A DNA stretch of 10,002 nt from an uncultured bacterium (GTDB lineage Bacteria; Bacillota; Clostridia; Oscillospirales; Butyricicoccaceae), in assembly GCA_905215125.1 (NCBI GenBank), contig CAJMOV010000051.1, positions 1 to 10,002 of the forward strand, written 5' to 3'. Positions within the stretch are counted from its first letter, which is position 1; every line of letters starts with the position of its first letter. The notes below the pieces were generated by a model. That model ran no database searches and had not been told where the DNA came from. It was given only the letters and a program-made list of their open reading frames with translations. The position numbers were made by a program, and so were the translations under genes. This document shows positions 1-7,755 of the stretch, piece after piece.

Positions 1-6
1 GGGGGG

Positions 7-1297
<1,291 letters not shown>

Positions 1298-1320
<23 letters not shown>

Positions 1321-4213
1321 GGCTTTCCCTTCTTTCCTCCAGCGCGGCGAGCAGGCTGCGCACACGGATTTTCACCGTGCCCAGGTTGGTGATTTCGTCT
1401 ATCTTGATTTGGGTGTACAGCTTTTTGCCCCGGCGCAGGATGGCGCGCACCTCGTCGGTCGTGATGGCGTCGACCCCGCAGCCGAAGGAAACAAGCTGCA
1501 CAAGATCCATATCGTCATGGCGGCAGACGTGCTGCGCCGCGGCGTACAGCCGGGCGTGATAGGTCCACTGGTTGAGAACCGAGACGTCGACCGGACCTTC
1601 CAAATGGCTGACGGCATCTTCGGTGACGACAGCGGCCCCCAGCGTGCAGATGAGCTGGTCAATGCCGTGGCTGATTTCCCCATCGGCATGGTACGGCCGG
1701 CCGGACAGCACCAGGATGTGCTTGCCTTCCCGCCGGGCCCGGGCGATGATTTCCGCCCCCTTTTCCCGCACGGCGGCCAGATATTCGTCCCGCGCGGCGA
1801 AGCCCTCCTGCATGGCGCGGCGCGCCCCTTTGACAGAAATTTCCATATAGGGGGATAGGATCCCTGCGATACGCCGGGGGAAATCCTTTTCCCGGTGCAG
1901 GCCAATATAATCGTAAACAAAGGGGATTTTGCCAGTATAGGAAGCGGCGATGACCTCTGGGTAATAGGCGACGACAGGGCAGTTGTAGTGATTGGTGCCG
2001 GCGCGCTCGTCGACGTTATAGCTCATACAGGGGTAGAAAATAAAGTCGAGATCCTCCTTTTTCAGCGCCTCGATGTGCCCGTGCATCAGCTTGGCGGGGT
2101 AACAGACAGTGTCGGACGGAATGGTGCCCTGGCCCGCCAGGTAAAGGGCCCGGTCAGACGGGGGAGAGGGCACCGTCTGCCAGCCAAGGGACGCAAAGAA
2201 GGCCCGCCAAAAAGGGTAAAGCTCCATCATGTTCAGCCCCATGGGGATGCCGACGCGGCCTTTGGGCGCAGGGACGGGCGCTTCCCGGCGCAGCAGCGTG
2301 CGCTTAAACTCATACAGGTTGAGCCCGTTGTCCGGGTCGCGGCGGGTAATGGGCCGCTCGCAGCGGTTGCCGCTGATAAAGCGGCGATCCTGCCCGAAGC
2401 GGTTGACCGTCAGCCGGCAGCGGTTGGGGCACAGGCCGCAGGATGTCGCCGTCACCTCATGCTGAAAGTCGTCCAGCTCTGTGGGGGAGAGCAGGGCGCT
2501 CTCTCCCTGCGGGCGGCGCTCCAGACCATACAGGGCGGCGCCGTAGGCCCCCATCAGCCCCGCGATGTCCGGCGCGATGACATCGCGGCCGATCTCCTGC
2601 TCAAAGGCGCGCAGCACGGCGTGGTTGTGGAAGGTGCCCCCCTGCACGACGATGTTTTTCCCCAAATCCTCCGGCCGCGCAGCGCGGATGACCTTATACA
2701 GCGCGTTTTTGACAACGCTGACGGCCAGCCCGGCCGATATGTTTTCAATGCTTGCGCCGTCCTTCTGCGCCTGCTTGACGGAAGAGTTCATGAAAACGGT
2801 GCAGCGCGAGCCCAGGTCGACCGGTCGGTCGGCGAACAGCCCCAGCCGGGCGAAATCCTCGACGGAATAGCCCAGCGCCCCGGCAAAGGTCTGCAAAAAG
2901 GACCCGCAGCCCGAAGAGCAGGCTTCATTGAGGAAGATGTCCGATATTGCCCCATCCTCCGCCTTAAAGCACTTCATGTCCTGCCCGCCGATGTCGATGA
3001 CAAAGTCGACGCTGGGCAGAAAGCGCCGCGCAGCGGTAAAGTGAGCCACCGTCTCGACGACGCCAAGGTCGGCGCGGAAGGCGGCGCGGGCGATATCCTC
3101 GCCGTAGCCCGTCGTGGTGCAGCAGCGGATGGCGGCGTCCGGTGCTTGGCGATAGACGTCCTGCAAAAACTGCTGGATGATAGGCACGGGGTTGCCGCCC
3201 GACGGCAGATAGCGCGAAAAAAGCAGGCGGCCTTCACCGTCGATGACGGCCGCTTTTACTGTCGTCGAGCCGGCGTCGATGCCGATCCATACCTCCTTGC
3301 TTCCCGCAAGCTCGCCCTTGGGCACGGCAGCCTGTGCGTGCCGACGACAAAAGGCATCGTATTCCTCCTGACTGCGGAAAAGGGGATCGCTGCCGCGGTA
3401 GTCTGCGGCGGCGGCATATCCCTTCAGCCGTTCGGCGACGTCGAGCAAATCACGGGGCTCGGATGCATAAAAGGCGGCGCCCAGGGCGACAAAGTACAAC
3501 GAATGCTCAGGACAAAGCCCCTCAAGGCCCAGCTGCTCGTCAAAAACATCGCGCAGGCGGGTCAAAAAGGTCAGCGGCCCGCCGAGATAGAGCACATGCC
3601 CCCGGATGGGACGGCCCTGCGCCAGCCCTGCGATGGTCTGGCTGGCGACGGCGTGCAGGATGCTCATGGAAATATCGCTTTTCTGCGCGCCCTGATTGAG
3701 CAGGGGCTGGATGTCGCTTTTGGCAAAGACGCCGCAGCGCGAGGCGATGTCATACCGGCGGGTGCTGTGCCCGGCCGCTTCATTGATTTCATCCGGCGTC
3801 ATGCCGAGAAGGGTACCCATCTGGTCGATGAAGGCGCCGGTGCCGCCGGCGCATGAGCCGTTCATGCGCACCTCCAGCCCGCCGGTCAGGAAAAGGATTT
3901 TGGCGTCCTCGCCGCCCAGCTCAATAATAACGTCGGCGCCGGGCTGAAGCCTGTCGGCCGCCAGGCGGGTAGCGTAAACCTCCTGAACAAAGGGCACGCC
4001 GCATTTTTCCGCAAGCCCCATCCCCGCCGAGCCGGAAATGGCCAGCGCCATGGGCGCTCCAGGATACTGGGCGGCGACGCGGCGTAAAAGCTCGCCCGCC
4101 TTTTCTACAATATGAGAATAATGCCGCTCGTAGACGGAATACAGCATCTCGCCCATGTCGGACAAGACGACGCATTTGATGGTGGTGGAACCGATGTCCA
4201 GCCCAATCTGCAT
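1298..4213 (-). CDS. Double-domain BadF/BcrA/HgdC-type activase fused to DUF2229
   Basis: A 971-residue protein. Domain 1 (about 1-260) has the ASKHA phosphate loop DIGSTTIK (6-13), ELGGEDAK (98-105), NGSCAGGTGAF with Cys121, and SRCGVFAKSD with Cys160; the two cysteines sit where HgdC holds its intersubunit [4Fe-4S] cluster. Domain 2 (about 308-565) repeats this: GIDAGSTTVK, DIGGQDMKCF, NEACSSGCGSF (Cys432, Cys436), GSRCTVF (Cys471) and VVQGGTFHN. A linker cysteine cluster CGLCPNRC (592-599) plus Cys618 precedes a DUF2229/COG3580 domain (about 650-960) with DTVCYPAK (Cys704), YPCMSY (Cys729), NCPVV (Cys745) and SFGCGVD (Cys911). Family knowledge: such activases use ATP hydrolysis to push one electron at very low potential onto a partner iron-sulfur protein. 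It begins at ATG 4213 behind GGAGG at 7-nt spacing and stops with TAA at 1298. The partner is the overlapping downstream gene. No classical dehydratase alpha/beta subunits are in the window, so the reaction is unknown. Confidence 0.92.
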
Positions 4214-4233
4214 AATACGGCCTCCAGAAATAA

Positions 4234-4246
4234 TTAGCTATGCTAA
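4234..4246. repeat. 13-bp inverted repeat, candidate operator of the activase operon
   Basis: TTAGC-TAT-GCTAA is a perfect 5-bp inverted repeat around a 3-base centre. It lies just downstream of the activase -10 box, at or after the expected transcription start and before the GGAGG site, where a repressor would block initiation. The arms are short and AT-rich, so chance is possible. Confidence 0.35.
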
Positions 4247-4251
4247 ATATT

Positions 4252-4280
4252 ATTATAGTGCACTTTGTCGAAAAAAACAA
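4252..4280 (-). promoter_or_regulatory. Promoter of the activase operon
   Basis: On the minus strand TTGTTT (4280-4275) is followed after 17 bases by a perfect TATAAT (4257-4252), about 40 bp upstream of the ATG at 4213. The -35 match is weak (3 of 6). An 8-bp palindrome AGTGCACT (4257-4264) overlaps the upstream edge of the -10 box. This fits a sigma-A promoter for the two-gene operon. Confidence 0.65.
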
Positions 4281-4313
4281 CAGCAGAATTGTAACCAATG
4301 CCGACGTCCAGGC

Positions 4314-4343
4314 TTGCGAAGGCAGGGCTGCGCATGGTATACT
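4314..4343 (+). promoter_or_regulatory. Extended -10 promoter of nagB
   Basis: TTGCGA (4314-4319), an 18-base spacer, then TATACT (4338-4343) preceded by TG one base upstream, giving an extended -10 element. It lies about 35 bp before the GTG start, leaving a short leader with no room for a riboswitch. It is back to back with the activase promoter. Confidence 0.6.
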
Positions 4344-4378
4344 GGATGCGGAAAACAGCCAAAGGAAGGTGACGGCAG

Positions 4379-5092
4379 GTGAAGATCATCAAAGCAAAGG
4401 ACTATAAGGATATGAGCCGTAAGGCGGCCAATATCATATCGGCCCAGGTCATTTTGCGTCCGGGCTGTGTGCTGGGCCTGTGCAGCGGCGCCACGCCGAT
4501 CGGCACCTATCAGCAGCTTGTGGACTGGTATGACAAGGGAGATCTGGATTTTAGCGCCGTCCGCGCCGTCGCGCTGGACGAATACGTCGGCGTGCCCGGG
4601 CGCGATGCGCACAGCTACCGTTATTTTTTGAGCAGCTGCCTGTTTGACTGCGTTAACATCCGGCCGGAAAACGTCTTTGTCCCTGACGGCATGGCGGAGG
4701 ATACCGCCGCAGAATGTCGCAAATATGACGGGATCATTGAAGCGCTCGGCGGTATCGACCTGCAGCTGCTCGGCCTGGGCTACAACGGGCACATTGGCTT
4801 TAACGAGCCGGGCAGCGCCTTTGAAAAGACGGCCCACTGCGTCAATCTGGTGGAGGGCACCCGCCGGGCCAATGCACGTTATTTTGACAGTATCAATTCT
4901 GTGCCCAAGCAGGCCATCACGCTGGGTATAAAGTCTATCATGCAGGCAAAGAAAATCCTGCTGATTGTCAGCGGAGAGAACAAAAGCTACGTTTTGGAGC
5001 AGGCCCTGTTCGGCCCGGTGACGCCGCGCGTGCCGGCGTCTATCCTGCAGCTTCACCCTGACGTCACCGTCGTCGAGCACGGGGCACTGTGA
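4379..5092 (+). CDS. nagB: Glucosamine-6-phosphate deaminase
   Basis: A 237-residue cytoplasmic enzyme converting glucosamine 6-phosphate to fructose 6-phosphate plus ammonia, linking amino-sugar use to glycolysis. Motifs of the family are GLCSGATPIGTY (33-44, phosphate loop), ALDEYVG (65-71; Asp67 aligns with the general base Asp72 of the E. coli enzyme), GYNGHIGFNEPGS (134-146; His138 and Glu143 match catalytic His143 and Glu148), NSVPKQAITLG (173-183) and LQLHPDVTVV. The length is that of the shorter Bacillus-type enzymes rather than the 266-residue E. coli form. The residue matching E. coli Asp141 is Asn136, as I recall for the B. subtilis enzyme. The start is GTG at 4379 behind AAGGAAGGTG; the family N-terminus begins there. 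No nagA is adjacent, so nagB appears to be a single-gene unit with its own promoter and terminator. Confidence 0.96.
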   Translation: MKIIKAKDYKDMSRKAANIISAQVILRPGCVLGLCSGATPIGTYQQLVDWYDKGDLDFSAVRAVALDEYVGVPGRDAHSYRYFLSSCLFDCVNIRPENVFVPDGMAEDTAAECRKYDGIIEALGGIDLQLLGLGYNGHIGFNEPGSAFEKTAHCVNLVEGTRRANARYFDSINSVPKQAITLGIKSIMQAKKILLIVSGENKSYVLEQALFGPVTPRVPASILQLHPDVTVVEHGAL

Positions 5093-5114
5093 GATAGCGC
5101 AGAAAATGAAAAAT

Positions 5115-5151
5115 AAAAGAACCCTCCTGCTGGGACAGGAGGGCTTTTTTT
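5115..5151. terminator. Bidirectional hairpin terminator between nagB and the AI-2E gene
   Basis: Perfect 8-bp stem CCCTCCTG (5122-5129) / CAGGAGGG (5136-5143) with a 6-base loop. On the plus strand it is followed by C and seven T; on the other side lies an A-rich stretch (AAATAAAAGAA) that gives a U-rich tail for minus-strand transcripts. The two flanking genes converge on it. The T run reaches into the TAA stop codon of the minus-strand gene (5152-5150). Confidence 0.9.
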
Positions 5152-6301
5152 ATGTCTTCCAGCGCGCAGGGGGGATTTTGCGCTCGCGCAGGCGGCGGTA
5201 GCAGTAGCTGCGCAACAGGATATACCCCACTGAGCAGAGGGGGATAAAGATCAGCATGCCGGCAATGCCCATCAGGCTGCCGCCCACCGTGACGGCAAGG
5301 AGCACCCAGATGGAAGGCAGGCCGACCGAGCTGCCGACAACATGGGGGTAAATGAGGTTGCCCTCGATTTGCTGCAGGACGAGAAAGAGGACGATGAACC
5401 ACAGCGCCCGCACCGGGTCGACAATCAGGATGAGGAAGGCGCCGACGATACAGCCGATAAAGGCGCCGACAATGGGGATAAGGGCGGTCAGCGCGATTAG
5501 CGCCCCGACCAGCGTCGCATAAGGGAAGCGCAGGATGCTCATGGTGATAAAGAACATCAGCCCCAGGATGACCGCTTCCATGCACTGGCCGGAGAGAAAG
5601 CGGGAAAAGGTCTTATCGGCCAGACGGAAAATGTCCAGAATGGGGGGGACCCTTTTTTCAGGAAGAAAGGTGTACAGCAGAATTTTGGACTGCCGCAGGA
5701 GCTTTTCCTTTTGCAGCAGAATATAAATGGAAAAAACAAAAGCGATAAAAAAGCTGACGACACCGTTGACAATGGACCCTGCCGCGCCGACGGTGGAGTT
5801 AAAGATCAGCGTGCCGGCGTTTTTGACGGCGTCTAGCGCCCCCGTGACCAGCCCCTGCCAGTTGAAATCCAGCTCGCTGAGCCATTGGCCGACCTCAGGG
5901 AAACGCTCGGCCAGCGATGTGGCCCAGGCGGCGACGCGGCGGCCAAAGGCGGGCACGCTGCTGATCAGCACGTCGGTGGAACGCTGAACCTCCGGTACGA
6001 TCAGCACGATCAGCAGGGTGATAACGCCGAAAATCAGGATAAAGGTCAGCACCAGGCTGATGGGCCGCCCCGCTTTGGCCAGCTTGCCCCTGGCGCGGCC
6101 AAAAAGCAGCTTTTCCAGGTTGCGCATGGGCACGTTGAAGATGAAGGCCATGCAGCCGCCCAGGATAAAGGGCAGCATCATCCGCCACAGAAAGACGACA
6201 AGGCCCTTAAAAGCGCTGAAGTTCTGGAACAGCGCATGCAGCGCCACGCCCCCGGCGATCAGCAGGGCCAGCTGCTTTAAGGTTTTTTTATCAAAAGGCA
6301 T
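5150..6301 (-). CDS. AI-2E/PerM-family membrane transporter
   Basis: A 383-residue multi-pass inner-membrane protein of the AI-2E transporter (UPF0118/PerM/YtvI) family, at a typical family length. Hydrophobic segments lie at about 12-28, 33-55, 82-103, 175-197, 243-258, 262-293, 298-311 and 330-364. A long amphipathic stretch (104-174) sits between the third and fourth, as usual in the family. The C-terminal signature is present: QQIEGNLIYPHVVGSSVGLP (310-329) followed by a Gly-rich helix with GGSLMGIAGMLIFIPL. Members have been linked to autoinducer-2 export, Na+(Li+)/H+ antiport or unknown roles; the sequence here does not decide between them. It starts at ATG 6301 behind GGGAGG, which sits across the stop of the upstream YitT gene (only 3 bases separate stop and start), so translation is probably coupled. 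It is the last gene of a three-gene operon. Confidence 0.9.
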   Translation of the reverse strand: MPFDKKTLKQLALLIAGGVALHALFQNFSAFKGLVVFLWRMMLPFILGGCMAFIFNVPMRNLEKLLFGRARGKLAKAGRPISLVLTFILIFGVITLLIVLIVPEVQRSTDVLISSVPAFGRRVAAWATSLAERFPEVGQWLSELDFNWQGLVTGALDAVKNAGTLIFNSTVGAAGSIVNGVVSFFIAFVFSIYILLQKEKLLRQSKILLYTFLPEKRVPPILDIFRLADKTFSRFLSGQCMEAVILGLMFFITMSILRFPYATLVGALIALTALIPIVGAFIGCIVGAFLILIVDPVRALWFIVLFLVLQQIEGNLIYPHVVGSSVGLPSIWVLLAVTVGGSLMGIAGMLIFIPLCSVGYILLRSYCYRRLRERKIPPARWKT

Positions 6302-6304
6302 GGG

Positions 6305-6910
6305 CTATTCCTCCCGTACAGAGGCAAAGTTTTGTATCCGGCCAATCAGAAAGGATGAAATGGTGACGGTAATGAGGGAGTACACGATTTTCAGCGGGGC
6401 GATGTAGCTGAGAGACAGCGCCAGCACAGTGAGATCGGTGAACAGATAGGCGCGCGCGATGGGAAGGCGCGTCAGCTTGGAGATGGTCAGCGCCAGCGCA
6501 TCGTCCCCGCCGCAGGCGCCGCCCTGACGCACGACAATGCCGACGCCCACGCCGACAAAAAGCCCGCCGAGCACGGCGGCGACGAGGGGAAGACCGGAAA
6601 AGTCAGGCAGCATGGGGGGAAAACGCTCCAAAACGGCGTAAGACAGCGTAAAGCCCGCGCTGGAGACAAGGGCAAAACGGGCAAACGAGCCGCCAAGGAA
6701 CCTGAAGCCGATCATATAGCAGACGCCGTCAAGCGCCAGATTGCACACAGCAGGCGAGATACCGAACCAATGGTGCAGCAGCAGCGTCATTCCCAGCACG
6801 CCGCCTTCGGTGACGTCGCACCGCGCATGAATATTGTAAAGGCCGAAAGCCAGGATGAAAGCGCCCAGCAGCGCCGCGGCATAGGGGCGCAGCGCCGCAG
6901 CGCGCGCCAG
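6305..6910 (-). CDS. Short YitT-family membrane protein, probable CTG start
   Basis: A five-segment hydrophobic protein of the YitT/DUF161 family, in the short form lacking a C-terminal DUF2179 domain. It is 201 residues if started at CTG 6910. Hallmarks are AFGLYNIH (21-28), VTEGGVLGMTLLLHHWFGIS (33-52), GFRFLGG, and the Gly-rich RQGGACGGDDALALT typical of the family. The first ordinary start is GTG at 6799, which would give 164 residues and remove the first membrane segment and the conserved TEGG lead-in. The frame is open and family-like up to the thioesterase stop (TGA 6913-6911), and no ATG, GTG or TTG occurs in frame between. The CTG directly after that TGA, behind AAGGG, places the N-terminus where relatives begin. 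Membership is clear; the start is uncertain, and the transported molecule is unknown for the family. Confidence 0.8.
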   Translation of the reverse strand: MARAAALRPYAAALLGAFILAFGLYNIHARCDVTEGGVLGMTLLLHHWFGISPAVCNLALDGVCYMIGFRFLGGSFARFALVSSAGFTLSYAVLERFPPMLPDFSGLPLVAAVLGGLFVGVGVGIVVRQGGACGGDDALALTISKLTRLPIARAYLFTDLTVLALSLSYIAPLKIVYSLITVTISSFLIGRIQNFASVREE

Positions 6911-7297
6911 TCAGCCCTTACCCCGGCTGCGGCACTTTTCGACAAATTGCTCGCCGTCGACAATAAAACGCTCGTGCGTGCCTTCGCCGATGAGGGAAAC
7001 CTCGTCGTATGCCTTGACGTCAAAGACCAGGCGGCGGCGGTCAATTTCGCGAAGGGTACATTCAAACCGGACCCGCATGCCGACCGGCGTGGGGGCCAGA
7101 TGAGAAATATTGACGGCGGTGCCTACTGTGGTTTTTCCATCCTCCAAATCGCCCTGGACACATTCCAGGCAGACGTTTTCCATCAGCGCGACAAGAATAG
7201 GGGTTGCAAAAACGTCAAGACAGCCGCTTTTCATATTGGCTGCCGTCATGGAAGGCTCGACAGTGACCGTCATTGTATGGGTCATTCCGGGCTGCAT
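6911..7297 (-). CDS. FlK-like hotdog-fold acyl-CoA thioesterase
   Basis: A 128-residue cytoplasmic protein of the single-hotdog thioesterase family that includes fluoroacetyl-CoA thioesterase FlK. Thr32, Glu40 and His66 (FATPILVALMEN ... NISHLAPTPVG) have exactly the spacing of FlK catalytic Thr42, Glu50 and His76. Gly59 (TTVGT) matches FlK Gly69, and the conserved GEGTHERF (104-111) is present. The phenylalanines of the FlK lid are not seen at the matching places (Lys23, Cys26), so fluoroacetyl-CoA specificity should not be assumed; a general short acyl-CoA hydrolase is more likely. It starts at ATG 7297 behind AAAGGAG at a longish spacing. It is the first gene of the operon, with its own promoter, and its TGA abuts the YitT reading frame. 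Confidence 0.88.
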   Translation of the reverse strand: MQPGMTHTMTVTVEPSMTAANMKSGCLDVFATPILVALMENVCLECVQGDLEDGKTTVGTAVNISHLAPTPVGMRVRFECTLREIDRRRLVFDVKAYDEVSLIGEGTHERFIVDGEQFVEKCRSRGKG

Positions 7298-7348
7298 AGG
7301 TAAACAAGCTCCTTTATCGTATTTTTTGCGTCAAATATACATTTATAT

Positions 7349-7377
7349 ATTATAGCACAATGCGGTGGGATTTTAAA
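7349..7377 (-). promoter_or_regulatory. Promoter of the thioesterase-YitT-AI-2E operon
   Basis: On the minus strand TTTAAA (7377-7372) is followed after 17 bases by a perfect TATAAT (7354-7349). This gives a leader of roughly 45 bases before the ATG at 7297. It is the only strong -10 seen upstream of the operon. Confidence 0.65.
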
Positions 7378-7433
7378 GATGTATTTTTACACAGGACAAA
7401 ATGGCTAAAAATGACCGCTGCATAAATACACGG

Positions 7434-7446
7434 TTAATTGTTAAAT
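7434..7446 (+). repeat. Direct repeat copy 1 (100-bp pair)
   Basis: TTAATTGTTAAAT matches the copy at 7534-7546 in 12 of 13 bases, exactly 100 bp upstream. The inner TTGTTAA also resembles a half-site of the clostridial Rex operator (TTGTTAA-N4-TTAACAA), but the other half (TTATTTT) is poor. AT-rich composition makes chance matches fairly easy. Confidence 0.3.
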
Positions 7447-7457
7447 ATTTATTTTTA

Positions 7458-7486
7458 TTGATCAAAGCAGGCAGTTGTGCTATGAT
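7458..7486 (+). promoter_or_regulatory. Likely main promoter of the ABC transporter operon
   Basis: TTGATC (7458-7463), a 17-base spacer, then TATGAT (7481-7486): 4 of 6 and 5 of 6 matches with ideal spacing. The predicted start lies about 260 bases before the substrate-binding protein, giving a long leader. Confidence 0.5.
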
Positions 7487-7533
7487 GTCCATTAAACAAA
7501 TTGATTGTGAATAAAATATAAATTTACAAGGTT

Positions 7534-7546
7534 TTAATTGTCAAAT
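7534..7546 (+). repeat. Direct repeat copy 2 (100-bp pair)
   Basis: TTAATTGTCAAAT, 12 of 13 identical to 7434-7446. It overlaps the palindrome GTCAAATTGAC (7540-7550), so a regulator bound here would cover the -35 of the promoter candidate at 7546. Confidence 0.3.
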
Positions 7547-7575
7547 TGACCAAAAAGAAAAGGAATAACGATACT
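7546..7575 (+). promoter_or_regulatory. Alternative plus-strand promoter candidate
   Basis: TTGACC (7546-7551), an 18-base spacer, then GATACT (7570-7575). The -35 is good and the -10 moderate. The -35 is embedded in the palindrome GTCAAATTGAC. It is weaker than the candidate at 7458-7486. Confidence 0.3.
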
Positions 7576-7610
7576 AAGATAATTTAATACGACAATTTTA
7601 ATAAAACAAC

Positions 7611-7639
7611 TTTTCAATTCCAGAATTCTGTGATAGAAT
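7611..7639 (+). promoter_or_regulatory. Proximal plus-strand promoter candidate
   Basis: TTTTCA (7611-7616), a 17-base spacer, then TAGAAT (7634-7639), with the palindrome CAGAATTCTG inside the spacer. It would give a leader of about 110 bases to the substrate-binding protein. In such AT-rich DNA it may be fortuitous. Confidence 0.35.
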
Positions 7640-7755
7640 GGCCCATAACAAAAAGGGATTTAACGGTATTGCTTTTGCTGGTATGTGCATATCCTGTCCA
7701 GCAGGACAATAAGAATACGTTATCCCTATATTGAAAAAAAGAGGAGGAAGAAACG

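Larger units (their letters stand above)
7298..7755. other. AT-rich 458-bp divergent intergenic region
   Basis: This stretch between the thioesterase operon and the transporter operon is strikingly AT-rich compared with the GC-rich genes on both sides. I see no convincing gene in it. A 24-codon frame (7638-7712) and a 10-codon frame (7482-7514) both lack a ribosome binding site. It contains a minus-strand promoter, up to three plus-strand promoters, a pair of 13-bp direct repeats exactly 100 bp apart, the palindromes GTCAAATTGAC (7540-7550) and CAGAATTCTG (7621-7630), and a small hairpin TGTCC-AGCA-GGACA (7695-7708). No known riboswitch or T-box pattern is apparent to me. Confidence 0.7.

Noticed and set aside
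1895..3856. A 653-codon open frame on the plus strand antisense to the activase gene
   Set aside because: It lies wholly opposite a gene with clear domains and motifs. Its translation has no recognisable fold or membrane pattern. Such frames arise from GC-rich codon choice that avoids TTA, CTA and TCA.
4785..4787. Asn136 in NagB where the E. coli enzyme has Asp141
   Set aside because: The Bacillus-type deaminases, as I recall them, also carry Asn here, so this is a normal family difference and not a defect.
4253..5080. A 275-codon open frame antisense to nagB
   Set aside because: It sits opposite a gene with intact catalytic motifs and runs through the divergent promoter region; there is no independent support.
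7438..7455. A Rex operator in the intergenic region
   Set aside because: Only one half-site (TTGTTAA) matches well; the second half matches at three of seven bases. It is too weak to annotate as a site.
7482..7514. A 10-codon frame starting within the best plus-strand -10 box
   Set aside because: Its ATG overlaps the -10 hexamer, so it would not be in the transcript, and it has no ribosome binding site.
7638..7712. A 24-codon frame in the leader of the transporter operon that could be a leader peptide
   Set aside because: There is no ribosome binding site before its ATG, and it overlaps a possible -10 box. It has no run of one amino acid that would suggest attenuation.
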